From: Variovorax sp. ZS18.2.2
Lineage (GTDB): Bacteria > Pseudomonadota > Gammaproteobacteria > Burkholderiales > Burkholderiaceae_C
Direction of reading: 5' to 3'
Assembly (NCBI RefSeq): GCF_024701975.1
Contig: NZ_JANLNM010000004.1
Coordinates: forward strand, 248,001 to 312,000
DNA length: 64,000 bases
Each line of letters starts with the position of its first letter. The stretch's first letter is position 1. Made by a program: the position numbers and the translations under genes. A model generated the notes under the pieces. It saw only the letters and a list, made by a program, of their open reading frames with translations, was not told the origin of the DNA and did not search any database. Positions 27,913-38,982 of this stretch are shown here, piece by piece.

Positions 27913-28440
27913 TTAGAGCACGTTGGACTGGCGGCCATACAACAAGCCGTTGATGGCGACGGCCTGCACGCTGTCGCTGCGCGAGTCGTACTCCAGCAGG
28001 ACCTGCGGCAGGTCTTCCGTGGCCTGACCACAGACCATCTGCCCTTTGTTCTCCGGATCGAACACGGAAAAATGACAGCCGCACTTGAACGTCTTGGTGC
28101 CGGTGTCGTAAGCGACAGGGCAGCCCATGTGCGTGCACATGGCGCTGTACGCGACGATGTCGTTGTTGGGGCCAACGCCCCCTGGCACAGGCGAACCCAT
28201 GCGGATGGCGTAGCAAGGCGAACTGGCGTCGGGATAGCTGAAGTTGACGGCTTGGTTCACGGGCATCGCAGCGGCCTTGCCGACCGCGCGCTTCGGATAG
28301 TTCAAGGTGGTGGCGCCGGGAGCGGACGGCGATGCGGCCGGTGCGCCGTGGGCGGGTGTCAAGGCAGAGGTGGCCAGCGCCGCGGCACTGCCGCCGCTGG
28401 TCATCATGAAGATGCGTCGGCTGACTTTCGGGTTTTCCAT
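27913..28440 (-). CDS. aioB: Arsenite oxidase small subunit AioB (Rieske, Tat-exported)
   Basis: The 175-residue protein has a twin-arginine signal ([17 protein letters not shown]) and a Rieske [2Fe-2S] site: CTHMGC and CGCHFSVFD. The start at 28440 (MENPKVSRR) is fixed by the Tat signal and by the sigma-54 promoter at 28476-28490 lying within the longer open frame. It is first in the operon aioB-aioA-aioD-cytochrome c. Confidence 0.97.
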   Translation of the reverse strand: MENPKVSRRIFMMTSGGSAAALATSALTPAHGAPAASPSAPGATTLNYPKRAVGKAAAMPVNQAVNFSYPDASSPCYAIRMGSPVPGGVGPNNDIVAYSAMCTHMGCPVAYDTGTKTFKCGCHFSVFDPENKGQMVCGQATEDLPQVLLEYDSRSDSVQAVAINGLLYGRQSNVL

Positions 28441-28475
28441 CGTGTCTCCGTTGTTGGGGCAAACGTCTTCTGTGC

Positions 28476-28490
28476 GCAAGACAGGTGCCA
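28476..28490 (-). promoter_or_regulatory. Sigma-54 promoter of aioBA
   Basis: The minus strand reads TGGCAC-CTGTC-TTGC, an exact -24/-12 element with the right spacing, 36 bases before the aioB ATG. It agrees with the sigma-54 activator AioR encoded next door. Confidence 0.93.
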
Positions 28491-28551
28491 ACGGAGCTTT
28501 CCAATGTTTTCAACGACTTAGAACAAAGTCGCCTCGGGAATGTCCGAATCA

Positions 28552-28590
28552 CGTAACGCCACTTCCGCGGGTAAGTTACGAACTCGTAAC
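28552..28590. promoter_or_regulatory. Probable AioR enhancer sites between aioB and aioX
   Basis: The inverted pair GTTACG-N4-CGTAAC (28575-28590) and a further CGTAACG (28552-28558) lie about 60-115 bases upstream of the sigma-54 promoter, the usual enhancer range. The half-site GTTACGAA resembles the AioR motif reported in other arsenite oxidisers, as I recall it. The pair is also 18 bases before the aioX start, so it may control both directions. Confidence 0.7.
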
Positions 28591-28607
28591 GTCCCACGAT
28601 CCCACAC

Positions 28608-29456
28608 ATGCAACGAAGAACGCTGCTCCAGGCGCTGCCGGCGCTGGTCGGCTTGGGTGCGGCCAACGCAGCCGATCGGCCGCGCATCCGCATCGGCTTG
28701 ACGGCTGTCATCCTGGCTGACCAGGTTGCGTTTCTTTCGCGCTGGGGCAGCTATCTGTCCAGCCGGACGGGGGTATCAGTGACCTTCTCCGCTCGCGAGT
28801 CCTACCAGCAGATCCTGGATCTGCTGTTCGGCGGTCAACTCGAAGCTGCCTGGATCTGCGGTTATCCCTACGTGCTTCAGCAGGCACGCCTGGAGCTGCT
28901 GGCCGTGCCGATCTATGAGGACAAGCCGCTGTACCGGTCCTACCTCATCCGTTCCGCCGGCAAGAGCAATGGCATTGAAGGCTGGGCCGATCTGAAGGGG
29001 CGCGTGCTCGCGTACTCGGATCCCCTTTCCAACTCGGGATGGCTGGTGCCGCAAGCGCAGCTGCGTGCTGCGGGCCTTCTTCCCCGTGATCTGCGTCGCG
29101 GTTTCTTTGCCCATGGCCACCGCAACGTTGCGGAAGCCGTCGCCGCCCGGCTGGCCGATGCCGGCTGCATCGACGGCTATGTGTGGGAGACGATGCGGCG
29201 GCAGAAGATGGCCGCGGCCGAGCGAACCGAGGTCGTCTGGCGCTCTGAGCCGTATGGTTTCCCGCCGCTGGTGGTGCGCGCGGGAGCGCTCGGCGAGCTG
29301 AGGCAGCAGCTACGCTCTTCATTGCTTGCCATGAGCCAGGACGCGGAAGGCCAATCTTTGCTGCAGGCGCTCAACCTCGATGGATTCGCGCAGGAGCCGG
29401 GCAGCATCTTCGCTTCGATCGAGAAGCTGGCGGCCGAGCAGGAACGCGTGAGCTGA
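28608..29456 (+). CDS. aioX: AioX, periplasmic arsenite-binding sensor protein
   Basis: A 282-residue PhnD/phosphonate-binding-type periplasmic protein with signal MQRRTLLQALPALVGLGAAN. In the family a cysteine is needed for As(III) sensing; the candidate here is Cys84 in AAWICGYPYV (a second, Cys187, lies in DAGCIDGY). It sits at the head of aioX-aioS-aioR and should present arsenite to the AioS sensor domain. Confidence 0.92.
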   Translation: MQRRTLLQALPALVGLGAANAADRPRIRIGLTAVILADQVAFLSRWGSYLSSRTGVSVTFSARESYQQILDLLFGGQLEAAWICGYPYVLQQARLELLAVPIYEDKPLYRSYLIRSAGKSNGIEGWADLKGRVLAYSDPLSNSGWLVPQAQLRAAGLLPRDLRRGFFAHGHRNVAEAVAARLADAGCIDGYVWETMRRQKMAAAERTEVVWRSEPYGFPPLVVRAGALGELRQQLRSSLLAMSQDAEGQSLLQALNLDGFAQEPGSIFASIEKLAAEQERVS

Positions 29457-29460
29457 AACC

Positions 29461-30915
29461 ATGCTCGGTCGCTTGCCTTATCGCTTCCAGATTCCTTTCG
29501 GACTGGTGCTGGCCGTCGTGGTGTCGGCGCTGCTGGTATCGGCCGTTGCGGCCCAAATTTCGGCACGCTCGGTGCGGCAGGAGATTCTGTCGACGGTCAG
29601 GCAGTCCATGGTTCTGTTGAGCGCGCAGGCGCGGCCATTGCTTGCTTCCGAGGACACTTGGCGCGCTTTTACGCTGCTGCGCGATACGGCGGCTTTGCTC
29701 CCGGGCGCCGAGAGTGGACAGACAAGGGGGGCAATCCTGGATGCAAAGGGCCGCTTCCTGGCGGGCTCCGATCCCTCACGGCTCGCCACCGGCGAACAGG
29801 CTCTTGGCCTTCAGACCGGAGCCAGGGTCACACCCTCAGCGCAAGACATTCGGGGTCACGTGGAGTTGCCGGACCAGGCCGGGGACCTGACGTTGATCGA
29901 GCCTATCCAGAGCGAAGACGGGGAGGTGCTCGGATTCGTCTACGTGGAAGTCGATGCGCCGGTGTTTGCGCCCGATTGGGTTGCGGTTGCCCAGCCAGCG
30001 CTCATCGGCGCCATGCTCGCGGCTGCGTTGCTCATTCCAACCGGCTGGTGGCTCGGAGAGCGCATGGGCCGCCCGATCGCCCGCATCGCCGATTGCATCG
30101 CCCGTATCGGCAACACAAGCGCTGCGCAGCTGCAAGCTGAGGTGCCCGAAGCCAAGGACCCGGAACTCAACCGGATCGGCAATGCCGTTCGACGCCTGCT
30201 ATCGGAGCTCGAGGTCAGGCAAGCGGCGGAGCAGCGCGCGCTGTCGGCGGAACGTCTCGCTGCTGTCGGTCGCATCACCGCGGCGGTCGCGCACGAGATC
30301 AACAACCCGCTGGCCGGCTTGCTCACCGCAGCACAGACGCTGCGAATTCATGGTGCCTCCGAGGAGGCACGTCTGCGAAGCATCGATCTCATCGATCGGG
30401 GCCTGAAGCAAATCCAGACGATGACGGCAGCGCTGCTGCCGCAGGCCCGTGTCGAGGACCGGGCGTTGCAGCCGGGCGATGTGAGCGATGTCATCACCCT
30501 GGTGCAACCCGAGGCCTCCCGGCTGGGCGTCCACCTGACGCACGAGGTGGAGATCGCTTCGGCCTTTCGCGTCCCCTCGGCCGTGGTGAGGCAGGTGCTG
30601 CTCAACCTGCTGCTGAACGCCATCAAGGCCGCCGGCAGTGGCGGCTTGGCGCATGCTGCCGTGCACGCCGATGCCCACACCGTGAAGGTCACGGTCAGTA
30701 ACAGCGGCTCGCAGCTGACACCCGATGCACTGGAGGCCCGGCTGGCCGCGGAAGGCGGCAACGACCCGCGCGGCTTCGGCCTCTGGATCTGCCGCGAAAT
30801 CGCGAACCGCTTCAGCGGGCACTTTGGTCTGCTGCACTCGCCTGCAGCCGCAACGGAATTGTGTTTCTGCATCCCCAACATGGAAGCAAATGAGCAAGTC
30901 ACTCCTACTCGTTGA
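29461..30915 (+). CDS. aioS: AioS sensor histidine kinase
   Basis: A 484-residue kinase. An N-terminal membrane segment (LVLAVVVSALLVSAVAAQ) and a second near residue 185 (ALIGAMLAAALLIP) frame a periplasmic sensor of about 150 residues. HAMP, the H-box AAVAHEINNPLAGLL, the N-box NLLLNAIKAAG and G-box GFGLWIC follow. It detects the AioX-arsenite complex and phosphorylates AioR. Confidence 0.93.
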   Translation: MLGRLPYRFQIPFGLVLAVVVSALLVSAVAAQISARSVRQEILSTVRQSMVLLSAQARPLLASEDTWRAFTLLRDTAALLPGAESGQTRGAILDAKGRFLAGSDPSRLATGEQALGLQTGARVTPSAQDIRGHVELPDQAGDLTLIEPIQSEDGEVLGFVYVEVDAPVFAPDWVAVAQPALIGAMLAAALLIPTGWWLGERMGRPIARIADCIARIGNTSAAQLQAEVPEAKDPELNRIGNAVRRLLSELEVRQAAEQRALSAERLAAVGRITAAVAHEINNPLAGLLTAAQTLRIHGASEEARLRSIDLIDRGLKQIQTMTAALLPQARVEDRALQPGDVSDVITLVQPEASRLGVHLTHEVEIASAFRVPSAVVRQVLLNLLLNAIKAAGSGGLAHAAVHADAHTVKVTVSNSGSQLTPDALEARLAAEGGNDPRGFGLWICREIANRFSGHFGLLHSPAAATELCFCIPNMEANEQVTPTR

Positions 30916-32260
30916 AGACGATCCGATCATGGGCGAGTCGCTCCAGCAGCGCTTCGAGTTGGAGGGCTTCCAGGTGGTCTGGTGCCGGCGGCTGGCCGAA
31001 GCCGCTGGCCGCATGGAGGATCCGTGGGCCGCGGTCATCAGTGATGTCCGTCTGCCAGACGGTTTGGCCACCGAATGGTTCGCGGGCCTGTCGCCGCAGA
31101 TACGGGCCGTGCCATGGTTCTTCTTGACGGGCTACGGCAGCGTCAACGACGCCGTTGCAGCGATTCGCTCGGGAGCGCGTGAGTACCTGACCAAGCCCTT
31201 CGAGATCGAGCGCCTGGTCGCGCTCATCCATGCCGCAACGTCGTCAAGCCGCACGCCGAATGACGAGGCGGTGCTCGGCGTTTCGAGTGCCATGCGCAAG
31301 ATCGAGGAAATGATTCGCAAGGTGGCGGGTCAGCGATCATCCGTGCTGCTGACGGGCGAGTCCGGGGTCGGCAAGGAGGTGGCAGCGCAGTTCGTCCACA
31401 GTCTCGATCCGCGCGGCGCCCAGGGTGAGTTCATCGCCGTCAACTGCGCTGCCGTTCCCGAAAACATGATGGAGGCCGAGTTCTTCGGCTACGAGAAAGG
31501 CGCCTTCACAGGTGCGCAGCGGGCGCACAAGGGCTATCTCGAGAGAGCCCACGGTGGCACGTTGTTCCTCGACGAAGTCGGCGACCTCCCGCACCAGATG
31601 CAGGCGAAGCTTCTGCGTGCGCTGCAAGAGCGGTGCTTTTTCCGGCTGGGGTCGGAGCGCACGACGCGCAGCGATTTCCGGGTGATCGCCGCGACCAATC
31701 GCGATCTCTACGCCGACATGCTGGCGGGCTCGTTTCGCGAAGATCTCTTCTACCGGTTGGCCGTGATCAACCTGTGGCTGCCACCGCTGCGCGAGCGACC
31801 TGAGGACATCCGCTGGCTTGCCGAACGGATGCTGTCGCAACTCACAGAGGAGCATGGCAGGCCCATTGCAGTCTCGGAACCATTCATGCGTGACGTGCTC
31901 GGGCGCACGTGGAAAGGAAACGCGAGGCAACTTCGGTCCTACCTGGAGCAAGCCGTCGTGCTCAGCGATCAGGGCGTGATTGACCTGCCACCAGGTGAAT
32001 ATGAAAGGCCAGGGCTTCGCTCGGAGCAGCGCGATGAGAGCGACGTCTTCGTACCGCTTCAGGCGATGGTCGAGGAAGCGGAAAGACGACACATTCAGCG
32101 TGCATTAGAGCGTGCCGACGGCAGTGTCTCTGGCACGGCGGATTTGCTGGGTATCAGCCGTAAGACCCTGTGGGAAAAAATGAAACGATTGAAGGTCAGG
32201 GCCGCCGAGGTCGAGTTGAACGAATCGAACCTGACTGGAAAAACGGAAGCAGGAGCTTAG
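30890..32260 (+). CDS. aioR: AioR sigma-54-dependent response regulator
   Basis: A 456-residue NtrC-type activator. The receiver (1-115) has Asp in VISDVRLPDG and Lys in YLTKPFE. The AAA+ domain (about 125-365) has Walker A GESGVGKE and the sigma-54 loop GAFTGA. A Fis-type HTH lies at the end (VSGTADLLGISRKTLWEKM). The ATG at 30890 overlaps aioS by 26 bases. Target: the aioB promoter. Confidence 0.95.
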   Translation: MSKSLLLVEDDPIMGESLQQRFELEGFQVVWCRRLAEAAGRMEDPWAAVISDVRLPDGLATEWFAGLSPQIRAVPWFFLTGYGSVNDAVAAIRSGAREYLTKPFEIERLVALIHAATSSSRTPNDEAVLGVSSAMRKIEEMIRKVAGQRSSVLLTGESGVGKEVAAQFVHSLDPRGAQGEFIAVNCAAVPENMMEAEFFGYEKGAFTGAQRAHKGYLERAHGGTLFLDEVGDLPHQMQAKLLRALQERCFFRLGSERTTRSDFRVIAATNRDLYADMLAGSFREDLFYRLAVINLWLPPLRERPEDIRWLAERMLSQLTEEHGRPIAVSEPFMRDVLGRTWKGNARQLRSYLEQAVVLSDQGVIDLPPGEYERPGLRSEQRDESDVFVPLQAMVEEAERRHIQRALERADGSVSGTADLLGISRKTLWEKMKRLKVRAAEVELNESNLTGKTEAGA

Positions 32261-32364
32261 GTAAGCCCGTTCCGTTCTGGACACGCCCTCTGTTCAACCT
32301 GGTGCAATTGATTGGATCGAGCACGCGGAGAAAATCCGAATCTCCATTTGCTTCTGGGTTGCCC

Positions 32365-33453
32365 CTAGCATCCGCAGTTGCTGGGCACTTGGGCTGCCAT
32401 GCTAGCGCCAGCCATGCCGGGCGATGAGACCTGTTCCGCGCCACAAGCAAACACGCCGTAGTGCCGGCGACCTTCGCCGATCACCTCGAACAGACCGCGA
32501 TAGCGGCTTCCGCTGAGCATGTCCGCGCTGTTCCGGCATATCGGCACAACCCGACCTGCATCGAAGACATGTCCCTGATCCAATACAAAACGGTCAGGCG
32601 CTCCAGGCAAATTTCCCTGATAGACGGCGGCTTGGCCGTAGTCCTCGCATCCGTCCTCCAAGGCCAGCTTGAAGAGCCGCAGCGTCATCGAGTACAGCTT
32701 GGCACCGCCCAAGCGAGCTTCGATTTCTGGATTGTTGATGGCTTTCAGGCTGCTTGATACGACACGCACGTCGAGGAAGCCGGCGGCTCGGGCCAACCGG
32801 ATGAAATCCTCGTAGTAGAGCGCATCACCAATGCATTCGCCAACGATTTGCTGGTCGTCGCGCAGCTCCTGTGCCAATCGACGATCCGCAAAGATGTCTG
32901 AAAAATAGATTTCTCCACCTTGCTTGAGCAGGCTGGCCATGCCTTTCAGCACATCAGACTTCGCCATGGACAGGTTGATCACGCAGTTGGAGACGATGAC
33001 ATCGATGCTTTCAGGTGCCAGATTGAGCTGCTCCAAAGCTTCGATACGACCTTGCAGGAACTGCACGTTGCTCCTGTCATAGCCAAATGCCTCACGGTGA
33101 TACTCGATGTGGCGCTGAGCGAACTCGATCTGCTCGGCGGTGGCATCGACTCCGATAACGTGGCCATGCTCTCCCACCAGGTTGGACAGGATGAAACAGT
33201 CGCGGCCGCCACCGCATCCCAGGTCGAGCACGGTCGTGCCGTCGAGCAGCGGAGGGAATGGCGCCCCGCAACCATAGAAGCGCATCTGCACCTCCGGGTG
33301 GATCTTCTTCAAGATCGCCTTGATAGCTTCAGATGGCGGTTCATCCACGGTGCAGACGTTGGTCGCCAGATCTTCCTTGTCATTGAGAGTCGCGCCGTAG
33401 TAGTGCTGGACCTCTTCGATACGTTGGGCCAGTCCTTGATCCTTCGCATTCAT
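32365..33453 (-). CDS. arsM: ArsM arsenite S-adenosylmethionine methyltransferase
   Basis: A 362-residue enzyme with the SAM motif VLDLGCGGGRDC and cysteines that bind As(III): NVCTVDE, SNCVINLS and VGECIGD, matching the three catalytic Cys of the family. A C-terminal region with the tail VPSNCGC is longer than in minimal ArsM. It makes mono-, di- and trimethyl arsenicals in the cytoplasm. It is the last gene of the long ars operon, 215 bases after arsO. Confidence 0.95.
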   Translation of the reverse strand: MNAKDQGLAQRIEEVQHYYGATLNDKEDLATNVCTVDEPPSEAIKAILKKIHPEVQMRFYGCGAPFPPLLDGTTVLDLGCGGGRDCFILSNLVGEHGHVIGVDATAEQIEFAQRHIEYHREAFGYDRSNVQFLQGRIEALEQLNLAPESIDVIVSNCVINLSMAKSDVLKGMASLLKQGGEIYFSDIFADRRLAQELRDDQQIVGECIGDALYYEDFIRLARAAGFLDVRVVSSSLKAINNPEIEARLGGAKLYSMTLRLFKLALEDGCEDYGQAAVYQGNLPGAPDRFVLDQGHVFDAGRVVPICRNSADMLSGSRYRGLFEVIGEGRRHYGVFACGAEQVSSPGMAGASMAAQVPSNCGC

Positions 33454-33668
33454 CTGGGTATCCCCTCAACAGGTTGGTTGACACTTGGCGTCTGAATGGC
33501 ATCGGCTTGCGCCACCTCGTCCCTGCGTTGCTTGGCTGGGATAAGTTCTGAAATGATGGCGACCTATGACGACCCGTTGATGAAGGGTTCTCGGGTGCTT
33601 TTCGCGCTATGGCCATCCCAATCGGGGAGTTTTTTGCCAGATTGGGCGCAGAAATGGGGTGTTCCCCG

Positions 33669-34724
33669 TTATGGCTCGGTCTTCAGGAACTCGTCGAGTT
33701 CATTGACGGTACTTCTGGCAGTGCGCATCACGCCGATCAGCGTTGCCGAGGCTGGGCCGGTCCATTCGCCATAGCCCACCAGCCACACGCCAGGCACATC
33801 GCATGATTGAGTGCCCCTCACAGCCACTTTTCCGTCTTCGACGATATCAAGTGGCACCAAGTGATCCAAGGCTGCCCGGAAGCCGGTGCACCAGATCACC
33901 GCATCGAAGCTGCGTGCCACGCCGCCGCTCCATACGCCGCCGTCTTCCGTCATCCGCTCAAAAGGCCTGACAGAGGACAAGACGCCCCGAGTGCGCGCGT
34001 CCACCACAGGCGGCACCATGACGATGTCGCCAAACCCACCAGGTAGATCATCCAGGCTTCGCCCCTCTTGCAGCGCGTGCCATCGCGCGGTCGCGCGTTC
34101 GAACAGGACCCGGCCATCGACGTCGTCCGGCAGGAATGTGGGCTCGTCCTGCGTGACCCACACGGTCTCGGCAGCCGAGAGCGAGACCTCGGCAAGGATC
34201 TGCGCGCCGGAATTCCCACCACCCACGACCATGACCTGTTGTCCTCTGAACTCGCCCGGGCTTAGATAGTGGGCCGAGTGCAGCTGGCGGCCAGAAAAAT
34301 TCGCGATGCCCGGATAGTCGGGCACGAAAGGCTTGCGCCAAGTGCCCGTCGCGCTCACGATCGTTCGCGTCGTCCAGGTCCGATTCCCGGCGCGAACCTC
34401 GAACCCCTGCTCGGCGCGCGTAACCGACGACACCAGCACGGGCCGCTCGATCGGAAGCGCATATCGCTTCTCGTAATCTCGCAGGTAACTCACCACATGG
34501 TCGCGGCCGGGGTAGCTGGTACCCGCGTTCGGCATCGGCCAGCCCGCGATGGAACTCCACGTCGCCGGCGAGAACAGCCTCAGCGAATCCCAGCCGTGCT
34601 GCCAGGCTCCGCCACCGGCCTCTTCAGCATCAAGCATCAGGAACGAGCGCTGTGCCCGCCGCAGGAAATATGCGACGGAGAGCGCCGCTTGGCCACCACC
34701 GATGATGATCACATCGTGGGTCAC
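33669..34724 (-). CDS. arsO: ArsO-type flavin monooxygenase
   Basis: A 351-residue FAD/NADP-dependent monooxygenase with FAD motif [20 protein letters not shown] motif [13 protein letters not shown] and the family stretch [15 protein letters not shown]. ArsO is linked by position to ars operons; its substrate is not firmly known. The start is a GTG, 21 bases after the MFS gene. Confidence 0.85.
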   Translation of the reverse strand: MTHDVIIIGGGQAALSVAYFLRRAQRSFLMLDAEEAGGGAWQHGWDSLRLFSPATWSSIAGWPMPNAGTSYPGRDHVVSYLRDYEKRYALPIERPVLVSSVTRAEQGFEVRAGNRTWTTRTIVSATGTWRKPFVPDYPGIANFSGRQLHSAHYLSPGEFRGQQVMVVGGGNSGAQILAEVSLSAAETVWVTQDEPTFLPDDVDGRVLFERATARWHALQEGRSLDDLPGGFGDIVMVPPVVDARTRGVLSSVRPFERMTEDGGVWSGGVARSFDAVIWCTGFRAALDHLVPLDIVEDGKVAVRGTQSCDVPGVWLVGYGEWTGPASATLIGVMRTARSTVNELDEFLKTEP

Positions 34725-34745
34725 GCGACGATCAGGGTTCTGATT

Positions 34746-35924
34746 TCAATGCACCTCAGAGACACGTAAAACCTTCCTCATGTCAGCGGTCATGACCACC
34801 AGTGCAAGGCACGCGGATAGGCCAAGCATCGCGGAGACCCATAAAGCACCATCTCCCCATCGTTCCACGGCGATGCCGAACAGGAACGGCGCGCCGGCCT
34901 GAACGATGCGCGCTGGCACCATCAGAAATCCCTGGCGCTGGCCGTAGCCCTTGGTGCCGAAGATCAGGAGCGGGAGCGTCCCGATGGCGATGGTCAGAAT
35001 GCCGTTGCCCAAGCCGTGCAGCACCGCGAAGCCGGGAGCGGCCGAAGTACCGAACAGGCCGAGGCAGAGGGCGCCGAGTGGGTGAGCCAGCGTGGCCAGG
35101 CGGGCCGACAACAGCGGATGCGCGCGCTTGAGAAGCGTGAACTCGATCACCCGGCCCACCACTTGGGCCGGCCCGACCAGAGCGGCGATGCCCACCGCCA
35201 CGGCCAGCGTGGCGCCGCTGGCCAGCAGCAGTTGTGGCAAGTGTGTGGCCATAGAGGTGCTGATGAACCAGGTCACGGCGAAGACGTAAGCCATCAGGAT
35301 TGCGGCGCGGCGCTGTTGCGCTGCAGAGAGGCCAAGACCTTCTGCCTTGCCGGCGGCTGCCTGCATGGAAGCCGCGGAAAGGCCCGCGCGCGGCAGCAAG
35401 GCGTTCAGCGGGATGCCAATGAGCAAGTGCAATGTCGCCCATGAGACGCATGCCCCACGCCAGCCAACGCGCCCCTCCAGATAGGCAGACAAGGGCCATC
35501 CGATCGTGCTTGCAAAACCTGCGAACAGGGTGATGCCGGTGATCGTCCGGCGCGCGTCGTGGCCGTGCAGACGCACAGCCGTCGCGAACGCCGCTTCGTA
35601 AAGTCCACTGCCCATGGCAACGCCGATGACAGCCCACGCGATGAAGACGTGAGCCGGCTGTATGGCCTGACTCAAGCCCGCCAGCCCGGCCGCGAAGATC
35701 AGATTGCTGGTGACCAGCACCGGGCGTCCGCCGAACCGATCGATGATTCGACCGGCATACGGACCCACGCCCGCGGCGACAAGCAACGCTGTCGAAAAAG
35801 CACCGAAGACCATGGAGGTCGACATGCCGACATCTCGGCCCACAGCACCTGCCAGCACCGCAAGAAGGTAGTACGACGATGCCCAAGCCAAGGTCTGGGT
35901 TACGCCGAGCATTACCGTTGTCAT
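34746..35924 (-). CDS. MFS transporter of the ars operon
   Basis: About 392 residues with 12 predicted membrane segments and the MFS loop GRIIDRFGGRPVL. The ATG at 35924 is preferred; a TTG at 35948 right after the arsH stop is the alternative. Its place between arsH and arsO suggests export of an arsenic compound. I cannot assign it to ArsJ, ArsK or another named type by eye. Confidence 0.8.
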   Translation of the reverse strand: MTTVMLGVTQTLAWASSYYLLAVLAGAVGRDVGMSTSMVFGAFSTALLVAAGVGPYAGRIIDRFGGRPVLVTSNLIFAAGLAGLSQAIQPAHVFIAWAVIGVAMGSGLYEAAFATAVRLHGHDARRTITGITLFAGFASTIGWPLSAYLEGRVGWRGACVSWATLHLLIGIPLNALLPRAGLSAASMQAAAGKAEGLGLSAAQQRRAAILMAYVFAVTWFISTSMATHLPQLLLASGATLAVAVGIAALVGPAQVVGRVIEFTLLKRAHPLLSARLATLAHPLGALCLGLFGTSAAPGFAVLHGLGNGILTIAIGTLPLLIFGTKGYGQRQGFLMVPARIVQAGAPFLFGIAVERWGDGALWVSAMLGLSACLALVVMTADMRKVLRVSEVH

Positions 35925-35949
35925 GAATGTCCGCTCGGCAACGGTCAAA

Positions 35950-36669
35950 CTAGATGCTGCGCAGGTTGACCCGCTTCGACAGGGCTTCCGCGCTCTCGCG
36001 CCGCTCGCTGTAGCGGTCGACCAGGTGATCCGCGCAGTCGCGCGTGAGCAGCGTGAACTTCACCAGCTCTTCCATCACGTCGACCACCCGCTCGTAGTAC
36101 GGCGAAGGCTTCATGCGGCCGTTCTCCTCGAACTCGAGGAAGGCCTTGGCCACCGACGACTGGTTGGGGATCGTGATCATGCGCATCCAGCGTCCGAGCA
36201 CGCGCAGCTGGTTCACCGCGTTGAACGACTGCGAGCCGCCCGACACCTCCATGACCGCAAGCGTCTTGCCCTGGGTGGGGCGCACCGAGCCGACGGCCAG
36301 CGGGATCCAGTCGATCTGCGCTTTCATGATGCCGGTCATCGCGCCGTGGCGTTCGGGCGATGTCCACACCATGCCCTCGGCCCACTGCGCCAGGTCGCGC
36401 AACTCCTGCACCTTCGGGTGATCTTCGGGCGCGCCGTCCGGCAGCGGAAGACCGCGGGGATCGTAGATGCGGGTCTCCGCACCCATGGCACGAAGCAGGC
36501 GCGCGGCCTCTTCGGTCAGCAGCCGGCTGTAGGAGCGCTCGCGCACCGATCCGTAGAGCAGCAGGATGCGCGGTGCATGTGCGGCGCGCGTTGCAGGCAG
36601 GAGACTGTGCAGATCGGGGCGGCGAAAGGCTTCCGGATCGATGTTGGGCAGATCAGGGCTTTGCGACAC
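35950..36669 (-). CDS. arsH: ArsH NADPH-dependent FMN reductase / organoarsenical oxidase
   Basis: A 239-residue flavodoxin-like protein with the FMN loop [13 protein letters not shown] and the family signatures [20 protein letters not shown] and [15 protein letters not shown]. In the family it oxidises trivalent methyl and aryl arsenicals to pentavalent forms. GTG start, overlapping the end of arsC by 17 bases. Confidence 0.95.
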   Translation of the reverse strand: MSQSPDLPNIDPEAFRRPDLHSLLPATRAAHAPRILLLYGSVRERSYSRLLTEEAARLLRAMGAETRIYDPRGLPLPDGAPEDHPKVQELRDLAQWAEGMVWTSPERHGAMTGIMKAQIDWIPLAVGSVRPTQGKTLAVMEVSGGSQSFNAVNQLRVLGRWMRMITIPNQSSVAKAFLEFEENGRMKPSPYYERVVDVMEELVKFTLLTRDCADHLVDRYSERRESAEALSKRVNLRSI

Positions 36670-37084
36670 GCTGGCCTTTCGCGTCGATCACGGCTTCGCC
36701 GTCTTCCTTGGTGAACGCGCCAAGCTGCGGGCGCGGCAGGATGTCGAGCACGGCTTCGGAAGGCCGGCACAGCCGCGTGGCAAGCGGCGTCACCACGATC
36801 GGCCGGTTGATGAGGATCGGGTGCTGCCCCATGAAGTCGATCAGTTGCTCTTCGGTCCACTTCGGATCGTCGAGGCCGAGTTCGTCGAAAGGCGTTCCCT
36901 TGCGGCGCAGCACATCGCGCACCGGCACGCCCATGGCCGCGATCAGCTGCTTCAGCGTGGCGCGATCGGGCGGGGTCTTCAGGTACTCGATGACCGTGGG
37001 CGCCTCGCCCGTGTTGCGGATCAACGCGAGCACGTTCCTGGACGTGCCGCAGGCGGGGTTGTGATAGATGGTGACGTCGCTCAT
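36653..37084 (-). CDS. arsC: Arsenate reductase, glutaredoxin-dependent (ArsC, E. coli R773 type)
   Basis: A 143-residue protein with catalytic Cys in [12 protein letters not shown] and the Arg residues in LLRRKGTPF and [16 protein letters not shown]. It reduces arsenate with glutathione and glutaredoxin. It is unrelated in fold to the two thioredoxin-type ArsC encoded earlier in the same operon. Confidence 0.95.
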   Translation of the reverse strand: MSDVTIYHNPACGTSRNVLALIRNTGEAPTVIEYLKTPPDRATLKQLIAAMGVPVRDVLRRKGTPFDELGLDDPKWTEEQLIDFMGQHPILINRPIVVTPLATRLCRPSEAVLDILPRPQLGAFTKEDGEAVIDAKGQRVAKP

Positions 37085-37121
37085 GAGATTCGAAAAGTAG
37101 GTGTGGAGAGGTGGCGCAGCC

Positions 37122-38408
<1,287 letters not shown>

Positions 38409-38444
38409 TGGAGAGTTTTTCTTGGTTGTTAGTTGAGATGCACA

Positions 38445-38465
38445 AGCAGGCACTGCCCGCCTGCT
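38445..38465 (-). promoter_or_regulatory. Intercistronic hairpin before arsB
   Basis: AGCAGGC and GCCTGCT pair around a 7-base loop, in the gap between the second thioredoxin-type arsC and arsB. It is a possible processing or attenuation element within the ars message. Confidence 0.4.
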
Positions 38466-38495
38466 ACACAAGGCCGGGAATCTCTCAGACCTGGA

Positions 38496-38981
38496 TCAGA
38501 TGCTTTCGAGGGCCGCGCGCAGCTGTGCGTCGTTCAGGGTGTCGAATGGGATTTGAGCCAGCTTGCGCATGCGTTCGCCGATGGCCTGGCGGGTGGATTC
38601 GAAGGCGTCCCGCTTTTCATCCGCGCTCGCTCCGACATTGGACGGATCCGGGTAACCCCAATGGATCTGCACGGGCGAGCCGGGCCAGTAGGGGCAGGTT
38701 TCCTGCGCGGCGCTGTCGCACACGGTGATCACCACGCGCATGGTCGGTGCGTCAGGCGCCGTGAATTCATCCCAGCTCTTGCTGCGATAACTGGAGGTGT
38801 CGATGTCGGCGTTCTCGAGCACTTCGATGGCCACCGGGTTGATACGGCCGCTGGGCGCGCTACCGGCGCTGTAGGCGCGCGCGTCGACGCCGAGTTCTTG
38901 TGCCCAATGGTTGAACATGCCTTCTGCCAGCACGCTGCGCGCCGAGTTGTGGGTGCAGAGGATCAGGATATTCGTCGTCAT
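38496..38981 (-). CDS. arsC: Arsenate reductase, thioredoxin-type (LMW phosphatase fold), second copy
   Basis: A 161-residue protein with P-loop LILCTHNSARS and the resolving cysteines in VCDSAAQETCPYW. Its ATG follows the stop of the upstream arsC paralogue by one base, so the two are a coupled tandem pair. The proteins are clearly related but divergent along their length, so this is not a recent duplication. Confidence 0.94.
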   Translation of the reverse strand: MTTNILILCTHNSARSVLAEGMFNHWAQELGVDARAYSAGSAPSGRINPVAIEVLENADIDTSSYRSKSWDEFTAPDAPTMRVVITVCDSAAQETCPYWPGSPVQIHWGYPDPSNVGASADEKRDAFESTRQAIGERMRKLAQIPFDTLNDAQLRAALESI

Positions 38982-38982
38982 G

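Noticed and set aside
25360..28521. Plus-strand frame of 1053 codons across the aio genes
   Set aside because: It is the mirror of aioA/aioB/aioD, which have clear catalytic motifs. The plus frame has none.
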